Assembly: GCF_002099425.1 (NCBI RefSeq)
Contig: NW_018344009.1
Span: 1,360,001 to 1,424,000 of the forward strand
Source: Phascolarctos cinereus
Taxonomy: Eukaryota > Chordata > Mammalia > Diprotodontia > Phascolarctidae
Direction of reading: 5' to 3'
Length of the DNA: 64,000 bases
Positions 19,764-31,309 of this stretch are shown one piece after another. The translations under genes and the position numbers were made by a program. The notes below the pieces were generated by a model. That model was not told the DNA's origin, did not search any database, and saw only the letters and a list, made by a program, of their open reading frames with translations. The stretch's first letter is position 1. Each line of letters starts with the position of its first letter.

Positions 19764-21760
19764 TTCAATTCAATAAACTTTTATTAAGTGCCTACTATGT
19801 GTCAAGCACTGTACTAAGTGCTGGGGATACAAAAAGAAGCAAAAGACAGTCCCTGCCCTCAAGGAGCTTACAGTCTAATGGGCGAGACAACAAGGGAACA
19901 AATATGTATGAAGCAAGCTACGTACAGGATGAGTAGGGAATGATTTTTTTAAAATTTTTTTTCCTTATGCTTTTGAGTTGAAAATTTTTCTCCCTTTTTC
20001 TCCCCCCCCACCCTCCCCAAGACGGCTCACAATCTGATACAGGCTTTACATTTACATACCCATTAAACATATTTTCACATTAGTGAAGTTGTAAGTAAAA
20101 ATTAAAACCAATAGGAGGAACCATCAGAAAGATGAAACAAAACTCAACAGAAGGTAAAAATAAGTGAGAGCAATTCAACTTCCATAGTTCTTTCTTTGGA
20201 TGTGGACAGCATTTTCCATCCCAAGGCCTCTGGAGATGTCTTAGATCCTCGTAATGCTGAGAAGGGTTCAGTTTAACATTCTTAGTCATTGCATAACATG
20301 GCTGCTGTGTTGTGTACAAAGTCCTCTTGGTTCTGCTCACTTCACTCAGCATCAGACCATATAAATCTTTCCAGGTTTTTCTGAAGTCAGCCTGTTCATC
20401 ATTTCTTATAGCACAATAGTATTCCATTACATTCATATACCACAACTTGCTCAGCCATTCCCCAATTGATGGGCATCCTCTCAATTTCCAATTCTTTGCC
20501 ACCACAAAAAGAGCTGCTGTATATATATTTGTACATGTGGGTCCTTTTCCCATTTGTTTGATCTCTTTGGGATAGAGCCCTAGAAGTGCTATTGCTGGAT
20601 CAAAGGGTATGCACATTTTTGTAGCCCTTTGGGCATAGTTCCAAATTGTTCTCCAAAATGGTTGGATCATTTCACAACTCCACCAACAATGTATTAGCGT
20701 TCCAATTTTCCCACATCTTCTCCAACATTTATCATTTTCCTGTTTTGTCATGTTGGCCAATCTGCTAGGTGTGATGTGGTACCTCAGAGTTGTTTTGATT
20801 TGCATTTCTCTAATCAATAATGATTTAGAGCATTTTTTCATATGACTATAGATGGCTTTAATTTCTTCATCTGAGAACTGTCTGTTCATATCCTTTGACC
20901 GTTTATCAATTGGGGGATGGCTTGTGTTCTTATAAATTTATCTTAATTCTCTATATATTTTAGAAATGAGGCCTTTATCAGAAAGACTGGTTGTAAAAAT
21001 TATTTCCCAGTTTTCTACCTTCCTTCTAATCTTAGTTGCATTGGCTTTGTTTGTGCAAAAACTTTTCAATTTAAGGTAATCAAAATTCTCCATTTTGCTT
21101 TTCATAATGTTCTCTATCTCCTGTTTGGTCATGAATTCTTCTGTTCTCCATAGATCTGATAGGTAAACTATTCCTTGTTCTCCCAGTTTACTTATGGTAT
21201 CAGCCTTTATATCTAAGTCCTGAACCCATTTTGACTTTATTTTGGTATATGGTGTGAGATTTGGGTCTACGCCTAGTTTCTGCCATACTCTTGTCCAGTT
21301 TTCTGAATAGGGAATGATTAACAGAAGGGAAGATATTGGAATTAAGAAGGGTTAAGGAAGTCTGCCTGCAGGAGGTAAGATCTTAGTTCAGACTTAAAGG
21401 AAGATAGGGAGGTCAGTAGTCAGAACACAGGAGGGAGAGCATGCCAGGCACGGGAGACAGTCAGAGAGAATGCCCAGAGCCAAGAGATGGGGTGTCTTGT
21501 TTGTGGAACAGCCATGAGCCCCATCATTGGATTGAAGAGTACATATGGAGGAGCAAGGTGTAAGAAGACCCTGGAAAGGGAAGAGGGCTTTGAATGCCAG
21601 AGTACTTTGTGTTTGTTCCTGGAGTCCCTAGGGAGCCACTGCAGTCTGTTGAGTGGGGGCAGGGGGCATGAGCAGACTTGCTTTTTAGGTAAATCCCCTT
21701 TGTGACTGAATGGTGGGGAGAGACTTGAGGCAGGTAGACCCCAGCCCCATCGTCCCCTCC
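19764..21760 (-). mobile_element. LINE-2 3' region, antisense, split by an L1
   Basis: Left part 19764-19945: 'ttattaagtgcctactatg', 'aaggagcttacagtctaatg'. Right part 21308-21760: 'acagaagggaagatattgg', 'tgccaggcacgggagacag', 'gggagccactgcag'. The parts are collinear once the L1 between them is removed. Confidence 0.88.
19946..21307 (-). mobile_element. 5'-truncated LINE-1, ORF2 C-terminal region, nearly open frame
   Basis: The minus-strand reading runs from about 21307 to 20080 in one frame with a single in-frame TAA at 20938-20940. The downstream part (269 codons from the Met at 20889) has the L1 ORF2 C-terminal cysteine motif CWRRC-x7-H-x4-C at residues 55-72, then 'PFDPAIALLGLYP' and 'LWYMNVMEYYCAIRNDE', all typical of L1 ORF2. 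The upstream part reads 'WTRVWQKLGVDPN..KIKSKWVQDLD'. No reverse-transcriptase or endonuclease domain is present, so it cannot move by itself. Flanking duplications of 'tagggaatgatt' lie at 19934-19945 and 21308-21319. The intact frame and perfect duplication make it one of the younger insertions here. Confidence 0.95.
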
Positions 21761-21779
21761 ACCAAGCAGGCTCTTCAAA

Positions 21780-22140
21780 GCAAAGCTGAAGGACCACTTT
21801 CCTGGTATGTTGTTGAAGGGACTCATATTCAGATGTGAGTCAGATGAGATAACCTCTGAAGTGCCTGAGCTTCTGAGATGCAGCAAAAGGTTGCCAGCTC
21901 TGCTCTAAAGTCTTGGCGGGAGGCATTCAGAACACAGACAGTTAGAATGAGGCTTCTTCTGTTCAAAAAGAATGACACCTTGGAGCTTTCATATGCATCC
22001 AACTATCCTCAGGGGATCCAGCTCACAGACAGGACAGGTGAAGCCAGCTCATCCCGATGCCATGTGTGGGCGTTTCAAAGGTGGGGCTCCTATCATGGAC
22101 CTGCCTCAGTTCATTCAATAATGGCATGTCCTTTCTCTCC
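21780..22140. other. unassigned sequence, no gene seen
   Basis: No clear repeat or exon. Open frames of 94-120 codons on each strand overlap one another and show no family features. Confidence 0.35.
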
Positions 22141-22335
22141 ATCACACTGGCATAGTGGGTAGACAGGAAGATCTGAGTTCAAATTCCGCTTCCAATACAT
22201 ACTAGCTAGGTGACCTTGGTTAAGTCACTTCATCTCTGAAGGACTGTTTTCTCATCTGTAAAAGGAAAAGAGTGAATTTCATAGCCTACAAGGTCCCTTC
22301 TAAATCTATGTGATTTAGAATCTTTGTGATCTCTG
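22140..22335 (+). mobile_element. SINE, sense
   Basis: 'tctgagttcaaattccgct', 'tttctcatctgtaaaagg' and a tail with 'acaaggtcccttctaaatc'. Confidence 0.82.
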
Positions 22336-22339
22336 ACTC

Positions 22340-22570
22340 TCAGAATTCTTTTCCTTCAAGGCTCAAGGGCCACCTCCTCCAGGAAGTCTTCCCTGATCTT
22401 CCCATCTCCTCTCAAGTTGTTCTATTTTCTTTTCCCGCAAACTACCTTACGTTGACTTATCTGTGTAAGTGTAGGGTGTAAGTTCATTTGTTTTCATCTT
22501 TGCATTCTCAAAGAACAGAATGCCTTGCACACAGTAGACTCTTAATCAGTTTTTGTTGAACTGAGTAGTC
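22340..22570 (+). mobile_element. LINE-2 3' end, sense
   Basis: 'gccacctcctccaggaagtc' leads to the terminal 'gcacacagtagactcttaat' and 'tttttgttgaactgagt'. A further L2-tail fragment ('catttaataaatatctgctg') lies at about 22890-22925. Confidence 0.85.
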
Positions 22571-22890
22571 TGTAGTGGGGTACTAGTATAATGGTATTTC
22601 TTCCATTCTTGGAGAACCAAGGCCCAGGGGACTGGGGAGCTGGAGGTGATTTGCTCCTACCTTTGGCTTTGTCCATTTGCTCCCAGATCGTGGGGGCCAG
22701 TCCATTCTGGTAACGATTCCCAAGCCAGGTAATGAGGAAGCAAATGGCTTATTTGGGAAACCAAATCTCAGCTGAAATGGCAACATGGACTTTGTCTTTT
22801 CTTCCAAAGAACTGTATTATTGAACATAAGCTGATTCTATTCTAGCCATGTCAGGCTAAGAGTTTGGGGCTCAAAAGAACACCTCCCCAA
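22570..22890. other. non-repeat sequence, no gene seen
   Basis: No repeat family recognised; a minus-strand 74-codon frame (22583-22807) has no domain. Confidence 0.35.
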
Positions 22891-23024
22891 CAGCAAGCAT
22901 TTAATAAATATCTGCTGACTGATTATAGCCAAGGAATTGGACAAGAAAAGATTGGACTGAAAGCCTTGCTGAGTGACCTTGATCAAGTTTCTTTTGATAT
23001 TTTTATTTAAAATATTATTAAAAT

Positions 23025-23145
23025 ATATTTGTTTAATATTTTATTTTTCCTCAATTACATGTAAAAACAATTTTAACATTCATTTTTTAAAAAAAATTTA
23101 AGTTCCAAATTCTCTCCCTCTCCCATCAAGCAAGTGTTTTAAAGT
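23025..23145 (-). mobile_element. LINE-1 3' UTR fragment, antisense
   Basis: 'caattacatgtaaaaacaat' and 'agttccaaattctctccc' match the start of the antisense L1 3' UTR seen at 24725. Confidence 0.7.
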
Positions 23146-23289
23146 TAAACCAACCAAAGATCCCTGCCCAAGAGAAGCTTACATTCTGGGTTGACAAAAC
23201 AATACTAACACCCATGAAATCATTAGAAAAAAGTGATATTCGGCATTTATCATGTGCAATAAACTTGGAGTCAGGAAGACCTGACATGA

Positions 23290-23605
23290 TTTAAAACATA
23301 CCTTTTAGGCATCAGCTCACTTGATGCTCATAACAACCAGTACCTGGCAGTGTAAGCATGAGTTATGTCTTTATTTTAAGATTAGGGACATGAGGACCAA
23401 AAGGGTTAAGAGATTTGTTCAAGGTCACACAGTTAGTAAGAATTGCTCACATCTGCATAACAGTTTACAGTTTATAAAAGGCTTCTCTCACATGAATCTC
23501 TGAAACAGATAGTGTAATTAGTTATCCCCGTTTTACAGATGAGAAAACTGAGGTAGAAAAGTTGATTTCCTCAGTCACTTGGCTAGTAGTCATTGAAGAA
23601 CTCTT
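23290..23605 (-). mobile_element. two MIR copies in tandem, antisense
   Basis: Copy 1 spans about 23290-23435 ('caaggtcacacagttagtaa'). Copy 2 spans about 23437-23605 ('cccgttttacagatgagaaa', 'acttggctagtagtc'). Two separate 'acagatgag/gggacatgag' cores show there are two. Confidence 0.75.
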
Positions 23606-24724
23606 ACTAAAGAAGTGTGGTATAGTGAGGGTTGGACATGGCAGGCATCGGTGCCCAGAGCCTCAGCCTGGCATTACTCTTCTCTGTGCTGCACCACACT
23701 TCCTTCCTCAAGGGGTGGACAGTCTAATCTTGGACCCAAGGCCATTAGCACGTAGGCACTTGGTGCATCAGTTCATCTGGGGATGGGCATCCCTCCAGTG
23801 TGGGTTGCCTACCACGCCTGAAGGTGGTCAGGATTCTTCTATTTTTGTACGGCTGTAATTATTAGGAAACATTGGCTTCCATCAAAACCTAAGTCATTTC
23901 CCTCCACATCTCCTCACAGTCTCTGTGGGGTCCTACAGTGCCAAGAAAACCCTCTAATCCCTCTTCCAATATGTGGAGACTGTTATTCCATCTTTCCTAA
24001 GATCTCCAAGGTCCCCTCTAACTCTGAAATCACATGTTCTGCAATGGCTATATTGGGAAAAGTGGCACAAGGATCCCAGCTTTGCGCTTCTCTGGCAGAA
24101 GCCTGTTCTGGGTCCAGGGCCAGCCAGACTCTGACCTCTGCCTTTAGCAGAAGCTGAGCTCCACTCCTGCCCCGCTTTAAGTACTGGGAGAAGAGTTCTG
24201 ACTGATTGAAATGACACTAATTTGTCTAAGAGCATGCCCAGGATTCCTGAAATAGAAAGGGTCTCCCAACTTCTTACTGCAAAAGATCCATTTGTGACTC
24301 TAATGAATTCCCAGACCTCATGAACAAGCCAACGATAATCCATGAATGTGTCCAGGAATTCTTCGATCCCCAAATCCTCTGGGCACAAAACTTCTCTTAA
24401 CAAAGATGGCCCAGATATGGAAGGGGAGCAGCAAATATTCTGCTCTCCTCTGTGCTAAAGCAGCTGAGGAGAAGTTTTTGGCTCTGCTGTGAACAGATCC
24501 ATGTGAACAGGGCCAGGGTTGTACTGCTAGGGGTACGAATGACCTCTTTTTATGATTGTAATGTTTGCCCTGATGTCACTGGGGAGAAACCAGCATCGGA
24601 GTTTAGGAGTGCTTCCTTTGGGCCAACAGAGCATGGGACCAGGGATACAGAGAGAGTGACTTTGCCTATGAGCTGGGGGGATATAGGGGATAACCACGCC
24701 TCCAGGGTTATTTCTGCCCCTGGT
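23606..24724. other. mostly unassigned sequence, no supported gene
   Basis: A SINE-tail-like piece ('ctccaaggtcccctctaact') sits at about 24005-24040. The minus strand holds a 149-codon frame (23954-24403, starting MLREVLCPEDLGIEEFL) that I do not recognise. It overlaps the SINE tail at its C-terminal end, has no splice or family support and is probably chance. From 24440 to 24720 there is no repeat signature. Confidence 0.35.
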
Positions 24725-24995
24725 CTTTTTTAGTATTTTTTAAAAATTTTAATTTTTACCCCCCAATTATATGTAAAAACAATTTTTAACATGTTTTCCA
24801 AATTTTGTATTCCAAATTCTCTCCCTTCCTCCCTCCCCCCCCCATTGAGAAGGAAAGCAATTGACATTGGTTATACAATGTAGTTATGCAAAACACATTT
24901 TCATGTAAGTGAAGCTGTGAAAGAAAACACCCCACAAAAAATAAAGCAAAAGTATCTTCAATCTGCATTCAGGCCCACCAGTTCTTTCTTTTCTA
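24725..24995 (-). mobile_element. LINE-1 3' UTR, antisense
   Basis: 'aattatatgtaaaaacaat', 'gtattccaaattctctccc', 'tatgcaaaacacattttc' and 'tcaatctgcattcaggcc' in marsupial L1 3' UTR order. It begins with T/A-rich sequence, consistent with a decayed poly-A. Confidence 0.85.
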
Positions 24996-25059
24996 TCCCT
25001 GCACTTAAAGCTGCCAAAGGCAAAGCCTGTCACCAATGCACTCTTGGCCAGATGGTGAT

Positions 25060-25500
25060 TAGAATGATTAGTGATTAGAGTGGAGTAAGGGAGACCTGAG
25101 TTCAAATTCTGCCTTCCACACTCACTAACTGTGTGACCCTAAGCAAGTTAAACCTCTGTCTGCTTCAGTTTCCTCGTCTGTAAAATGTGGGTATTGGATC
25201 CAACAGCCTCTAAGGTCTGACCAGCTCTAAATCCATGATCCCAAGACTGATGAAGGCATTAACAGAGAGATGTCTGTTCACAGTCATGCTGTAGAGTGGG
25301 CAATTTTTGGAGCTCTCTTGTGGAGAAGTCACTTGCTAGTCTTGGAGTCCTAGTACCATGGACAGAAGACTTGGAGTACCTCCAATGTTTACCTTGGATG
25401 CCAATCTCTGGCCCTTAATTCCTCATCTCCAAAATAAAGACATTAGGCTAGCTAACATCTGACATCTCTTCTAGCTCTAAATCTATGACCTTGTGAGTCT
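25060..25500 (+). mobile_element. two SINEs, sense
   Basis: Copy 1 spans about 25060-25250 ('cctgagttcaaattctgcct', 'ttcctcgtctgtaaaatg', 'ccagctctaaatccatgat'). Copy 2 spans about 25340-25500 and retains mainly the 3' half ('cctcatctccaaaataaag', 'cttctagctctaaatctatg'). Confidence 0.78.
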
Positions 25501-25504
25501 CTGA

Positions 25505-25850
25505 CTCTTTCTGTCATTCCCCCTGCCCCCATATCCAGTCACTGCCAAGACTTATACCTTCTCCTTCTATGACTCCATTACCTGTCCCCACCTCTCTAGC
25601 TACTCACTAGGTATCACTCCAGTTCAGGCCCTCATCACAATTAGAATTGCCTGAGTGGTCCAGAGTAAAATAGAATAGTCCAGGGCCTGCACCGTTACCA
25701 TCAGTTCCTGACCAGGTATGCCCTACTCTAGGCTCCATTCTGCCCATCATCCTTTGCATAGCCATCAATATAATTGTCCTAATGCACAAGTGTGACCATG
25801 ATGCCAACATCAAAAACCTTATTTTCTCTGATACAGGAACTCTGGAGGCC
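25505..25850 (+). mobile_element. LINE-2 internal/3' region, sense
   Basis: 'ccagttcaggccctcatcac', 'tgcctgagtggtccagagta', 'ctaatgcacaagtgtgacc' follow L2 in sense order (compare 44.1 and 53.6 kb). The minus-strand 99-codon frame over it is a by-product. Confidence 0.7.
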
Positions 25851-25884
25851 CCTGTGGCAGTGTCTGGTAAAATCAATGGATCCC

Positions 25885-26040
25885 TTCTCAAAAACTCAAT
25901 AAACATTAATTAAGCACCTACTACATGCCATAAGTGCTATGATAAGTACTAGGGATACAAATATAAAAAAGAAAATACTGTTAAAGGGGAAAGACAAAAC
26001 ACAAAAGGATGCTGAAAAGGAGGGCAGAGAAGGTACCCAA
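25885..26040 (-). mobile_element. LINE-2 3' end, antisense
   Basis: 'aataaacattaattaagcac' and 'gataagtactagggatac' are the reverse complement of the L2 terminus. Confidence 0.8.
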
Positions 26041-27239
26041 TGAGAGGATGTGAGAGAGAAGTCAGAGATGTTCCAGAGCAGTGCATCCAGGTGAGAAATG
26101 AGAAGCTGTTCTGAGCTGAGATACTTCCTTAAAGGGACATTTCGGAGTTCGTGGCTCCATCTTCCAATCAGCGGGGCAGGGGGTAGTGATGAGGTAGAGT
26201 TTCAAGGCTGATGGGATCCTAGAGGATAATGAGGTTTTTAAATATGAAAAAAAATTAATTTTAATCAATTTTTGAATCAAAATTATATTTTCAAATGTAT
26301 AAAATAAAACAGAGAAATTGACAAAGGAAATCAGTTACAGTGGTATTAATTTATTACAAATATATACACATGCATATATATGTATATATGTGTGTATGTA
26401 TATACATGCACACATACATATAAATATATAATAAAACAAGTTCATGAATCTCTCTAATAAAATATAAACATATTATCTGAGAGAAATGATCATTTCTCTC
26501 CTATATTAATAGCCAGTCATTGAATTAGGACTAAGGTTTTTCCCCTTCCTTTTCCTTATTTAGAAATCAGCCCCTGTAGGTTATTCAGGCAGCCTTTGAG
26601 TGCAAGACTCATAATGAGATGAAATCTTAGGTGAAACTGACCCATCTGGAAAATTCATATCTGCTCACAATGTAAAGGATTTTTAGGTTAGGTGAACTGA
26701 TGGATTCTGGCCCATTGTTTTTTACTCTGGGTAAAAGATCTGGGTAGAAGAGGATTCCCTCTTTTGTCTGGATTACACTAGAGGAGGTGATATGGGTATA
26801 GATAAGACTCTTTGACCAAGACTGAGTGATCAGTCATATCCCCCAGACCTTCATTAGAATAAGCCCATCTCACATTATAATATTCATTCTCTCATTACTT
26901 ATAACCAGTCAGAGTTGATTGCCACCCTCAGGAACTTGCACTCTTCCAAAGGCATATAAGCATCAAGTGGATTCCACGAGAGGTCTTTGGCATTTAAGAG
27001 GTCTTTGGCAATCTGCTAGCATGATTAATAAAATGATCTGGGTAATTACCCAGAAACTATGACTCTCAAACTTTTTATATGTCACACAACCTGTCACTTG
27101 GAGCCTTCCTCAGCCTGCCCCAGCTACCTTTCCATCTTTATTTCATATTACTTCCCTCTAGGTACTCTGTGTTCTAAGCAAATGGTACCCCCTGGTATTC
27201 CCAGATCTTATCCTACATTTGCCTGCCTTGGTGCATTGC
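26041..27239. other. unassigned, AT-rich in the middle
   Basis: 26041-26240 is purine-rich and may be an old repeat I cannot name. 26240-26470 is AT-rich with TATA/CACA dinucleotide runs. 26520-27040 shows no repeat or exon. 27059-27240 has weak L2-like text. Confidence 0.35.
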
Positions 27240-27650
27240 TGTAGACCAGCCCCTATGCCTGGATGCTTATTCTCCCCTGATCATGTATTGAGATTTCTCA
27301 TCCTTCAAGACTGAATTCAGATACCACTTCCTCTATGAAGTCTTCCCTGATCACCTTCCAGGTGAAGGGTATCTATTGCTTCTCACTTTTTATTAAAGTA
27401 CCTTGGGTGAATCTAAACTTTGCCCTCACTACAATCTACCTTACTTCATGTACAGTGCGTATACATCACATTCCAGCCCCTCCCCCACCTCCTGCTACGT
27501 TGGATTGCATATTCTATGCTTTCCATCCTTTGTATCCCCAGGGCTCAGCATAGTAACATGGGCACTTGATAAATATTTTTCCATTCTGAACTGGGTGGAT
27601 GAAACCAGATTTCTTAAGCAGCAGCAGTCAGTGAATCCACAATCTATTTA
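27240..27650 (+). mobile_element. LINE-2 3' region, sense
   Basis: 'tctcatccttcaagactgaa', 'cttcctctatgaagtcttcc' and a terminal 'gtatccccagggctcagc' and 'cacttgataaatattttt'. Confidence 0.85.
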
Positions 27651-27757
27651 GATGTGTGAATAAATAACTCAGTAAATTCTGACCTAAGCCTCCCTAATAG
27701 AGGGGAGAAGAGGTGAGGATAAGCCCAGGCAAAGGATAAGTCCCCAATCATTTCGTA

Positions 27758-27930
27758 AGATCATTGATCTCGAGCTAAAAAGATCTGAGAAGTATCTAGT
27801 CCAGTGCCCTCCTTTTAAAGATGAGGAAACTGAGGCCCAGAAAGTCATAGAGCTAGTGAATTGGGAAGGCAGAATGTGAACTCAGATTCACTGACTCCAA
27901 ATGCACTGCTGTCTTCTTTAGTTTGGCATT
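27758..27930 (-). mobile_element. SINE, antisense
   Basis: 'ctagtccagtgccctccttt', 'gatgaggaaactgaggccc' and 'aatgtgaactcagattcac'. Confidence 0.8.
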
Positions 27931-27939
27931 GTGGTCTAG

Positions 27940-28255
27940 TCAAGAGACACTTAAAGATACCACTCCCCCATACCCCTGTCCTACACACATGTACTTATTT
28001 GGGTTTATATCATACATAATCACATAGCTACTTCTCCCACTTGCTCAGCCTTGATCTCCCATCCCACCCATAGCCTTCAAGTCAGGAAATCAGCTTGAAC
28101 CATTAGTTGTTTCTGCATATGGTGACAAACAAGAGACTGGTCTTTTATTCTTTCTGGAGCTGGGGCTGGGGCTAGGGCCATGCCAGCTCAAATCCACAAG
28201 GACAAGAAAGAAGTACCAGTTACCACATGCAATTTCCTCTCGTGGAGGAGAAAGG
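27940..28255. other. non-repeat sequence, no gene seen
   Basis: No repeat family or exon recognised; a short GGGGCT-repeat ('ctggggctggggctaggg') lies near 28160. Confidence 0.35.
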
Positions 28256-28257
28256 AA

Positions 28258-28465
28258 GTCATAGGTCAAAGATTTGGAGCTGAAGGGACTTTAGACACCA
28301 TTGAGTCTCCCCACCCCCCTTTATTTTACAGATTATGAAACAAAAGCCTGGAGAAATTAAGTGACTTAACTAGGGTTACATAGCTAGTAAGTTTCTGAAA
28401 CAGGATTTGAACTCAGGTCTTCCTGATCCCAAGTCAGTGCCCTACCCACTCTACTAGACTGCCTT
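28258..28465 (-). mobile_element. SINE, antisense
   Basis: 'tttggagctgaagggacttt', 'ttattttacagattatgaaa', 'catagctagtaagtttctga' and 'tttgaactcaggtcttcctg' give an almost complete copy. Confidence 0.87.
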
Positions 28466-28489
28466 CCAGGTGTCCCCTGCCATCCAGTT

Positions 28490-29325
28490 TTGAGACCCTC
28501 ATAAGGTTTGCATAAAGGTTTTCTTTCCAACAGCCTGGTGAGGTACAAAATTCAAGGACTATTGTCCATTGTACAGATTTGGAAACTGAGTCCCAGGGAA
28601 GGGAAATAACTAGGTCACAGTTACAGAGCCAGAATCAGAGCTAAGGTACAGACTCAGGTCTCTTGAATTAAATTCCAACTTGCTTTTTCTTTTACACTGT
28701 TTCCTTGAGTGTGGTGGAAAGGGACTGGGCGCGAAGTCTGATTCTGGTCCTGTCTTTTCCATTAACATACAGTGTGACTTTAAGCAGCTGTAACCACAAC
28801 AGTCAGTGAGTCACTCTGCATTTATTAAATATGGCCTATGTGCCAAGCACTGTGCTAAGGCCAGTCCCTGCCCTCAAGGAGCTCCCAGTTAATGGAGCTG
28901 CAACTGATGTTTATATCGTGGTTGAAGTTTTGTAAAGAACTTTACCTTTACCTCTGTAAGGCAGATACAACTGGCATTATTATGCCCATTTTATAGAGGA
29001 GGAAATCGAGGTTCTGGGAGGTAAATGACTTGCCCATGGCAACATATATGCTAAGCAGGATTCTAACACAAGCCAAGCACCTCACTGCACTCTGTCTATG
29101 AAATGACAGGAGTGACAACTCTCATGCCTGCCCCCAAAGTGATGATGAGAACTAAGTGAGATCATAAACATAGACTGAGAGCAAGAAGGAGCCACAGGGG
29201 AAGAAATTGAGGGCCAGAGAGGGACAGTGACTTGCCCAAGGTCATATAGATGAGTATAAAGTAGAGCTGGGCTTAAAACCCAGCTTCTATTACTCTAGAT
29301 CCCGAGCTCTTTCTGCTGACCATGT
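28490..29325. mobile_element. cluster of MIR, L2 and SINE fragments
   Basis: 28490-28705 is antisense MIR ('tttggaaactgagtcccag'). 28712-28795 is a sense MIR scrap. 28805-28895 is an antisense L2 terminus ('tatgtgccaagcactgtgc'). 28900-29105 is antisense MIR ('tgcccattttatagaggagg'). 29190-29325 is an antisense SINE ('cagtgacttgcccaaggtca'). Each unit is separate and no gene lies between them. Confidence 0.75.
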
Positions 29326-29409
29326 TGTCAAGGTGCATAAAGGGATTTGTAAAGCTTAACATGCTTTAGAATACAGAGGGAGAGTGTGGGAGCCCAGGAC
29401 ACCTACACC

Positions 29410-29700
29410 ATCCATTGGCAAGCAAGGAGGGGAGGGAAGAGAGGATGGAGGGAGGGAGGAAGGAAGAGAAAGAGAGAAAGAGAAAGTGGAAGGAATGGAG
29501 TGAGGAAGGAAGGGAGGAGGGAGGAAGGGAGGAAGGAAGGAAGGAAGGAAGGAAGGAAGGAAGGAAGGAAGGAAGGAAGGAAGGAAGGAAGGAAGGAAGG
29601 GAGGGAGGGAGGGAGGAGAGAAAGAAAAAGTGGAAGGAAGGGAGGGAGAAAGAGAAAGAAAGAGAAAGTGGAAAGAATAAAGGAAAGGAGAGAGAAACAA
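29410..29700. repeat. (GGAA)n purine tract
   Basis: A core of about 16 GGAA units (29533-29600) is flanked by GGGA/GAGA variants. Frames across it encode Lys/Glu/Arg or Phe/Leu/Pro/Ser low-complexity repeats on either strand and are not genes. Confidence 0.95.
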
Positions 29701-29726
29701 AGAAACAGGCAAATAACGAAGGAAAA

Positions 29727-30260
29727 CCCATTTATGAAGTGCTTAGTTTATGTAAAGCACTGCGCTAGGCTTTGAGGACACAGATAGAAAAACAAGACCA
29801 TCTCTAGTCTAGGGAACTCCCATTCTAATGAGGGAGACAACACATGCAGGTTTGGCTGCAGGTCAGATGGAAAGGTCCCCTGGTCCTCAGGATGCAGAAG
29901 TAAAGCAGATGGTAATACATCTTCTTTAATGTCATTTCTACTGCTAATCACATCCATTTCAACAAGGGCATTGACACATACACACATCAATATTGGTGAG
30001 GGATTAGTGTGTGTTTGATGGACACAGGAGTGGCCAGGTGTGCAGGTGTGGGCTGCTTCTGGGTTGTAAATGGGAGACTGGAGCCCTGGGGAGACGGTGG
30101 GGGCAAAGATATAGACTGGGGAGTCATCTGCATAGAGGCGATAATTAAAGTCACAGGAAAGGATGAGCTCACCGAGGAAGTGGGTATGAAAAGAGAATGG
30201 GGGAGGGGCAAAGGCAGAGTCTTAGGGGACGGAAGAGAGAGGCAGCAGAACATGGCAGCA
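29727..30260 (-). mobile_element. LINE-2, antisense
   Basis: 'gtaaagcactgcgctaggc', 'attctaatgagggagacaac', then the more internal 'gggagtcatctgcatagagg' and 'cttaggggacgg'. A gap in L2 continuity around 29850-30020 suggests internal deletion or two copies. Confidence 0.75.
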
Positions 30261-30274
30261 GGAAAGCTAAAGCT

Positions 30275-30437
30275 GAAGGCAAAGGATTCTTTCTGGAACT
30301 CCAGCTCTGTGATCTGCTATCTGTGTGACCTTGGACAAGTCACCTCCCCTCTGAGTCTCAGCTTCATCATCTATGAAACTAAGAACTTTGACTATATGAT
30401 CTCTAAAGCCCTTTTCAGGGTTGGAGTTCTATGATTA
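30275..30437 (+). mobile_element. SINE, sense
   Basis: 'tatctgtgtgaccttggac', 'cttcatcatctatgaaac' and a tail with 'atctctaaagccctttt'. Confidence 0.8.
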
Positions 30438-30489
30438 TAAGGAGGCAGAAGGATGAGAAGGAGAGAAAACAAAGGAGACAGAGGAAGAT

Positions 30490-30705
30490 TTCTTTAAAAA
30501 GTTTTTTTTTAACTTATATCTTTTGTCTTTAACATCACCTCTATTTCCTGATGGCTTCCTTTCCCCTCCCCTACTCTCTCCCACCCAGAATACCATCTTT
30601 TATAACAAAGTATTAAAAAGGCGGGAAACAATTCAGTAAAATTAACCAAGACATTGCATGTAGTATTCTATACACATTACGTATCACCTCTGCAAAGGAA
30701 GTATA
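30490..30705 (-). mobile_element. LINE-1-like 3' UTR piece, antisense
   Basis: T-rich start, then 'ttgtctttaacatcacctc', 'gaataccatcttttataac' and 'cacctctgcaaaggaagt'. It resembles an L1 3' UTR block I know from other mammals; subfamily unknown. Confidence 0.5.
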
Positions 30706-31309
30706 AGCATTTCTTATGGCCTCGTTGATATGTTCAACTGGATGTCCCACTGATAGCTCAAATTCAGCGTATCCAAACAAACCTAGACTTACTTTCCCCC
30801 TTACAATTGTTCTTTCCCCATTTCTTTCTGTTAGTGTTGTTGAATCACCATCACCCTCCCAGTCTCCCAAGCTTGAAACCTTAGTCACCTTTGATTCTGT
30901 CCCTCCCTTTACTTTGAACATTCAATCAATCATCTTTTTTGATCTCTACAATACTATTTCTACTATTTCTTCCATCCCTCCCCTCCTTTCCATTCACTGA
31001 CACCATCTTACCTCATGCCTACATCATTTCTTATCTGACCTATTGGAATGACCTCCTAACTGGCATCCCTGCCTCTACCCTCTACCCTTTCCATTCCTTC
31101 CTTCGTACAGCTGCCATAATAACCTGCCTCATGCCCTGCTGAGATGAACATTCTTCTACTTAGAAATCTTCAGCGATTCCCATTTACGTGGTGAAAACAA
31201 TCATAAACTCCTTCTCCTGGCCTTCCAAGGCCCTCCATCATCTGGCTTTGATCTATTTTCTCTGCATTTATCTCACACTATTCTCCCTATATTCTACCCC
31301 AGAGGTGGG

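Noticed and set aside
23954-24403. 149-codon minus-strand frame with complex composition
   Set aside because: It overlaps a SINE-tail-like segment, has no family resemblance I can name and no splice context. Without a homology search I treat it as chance.
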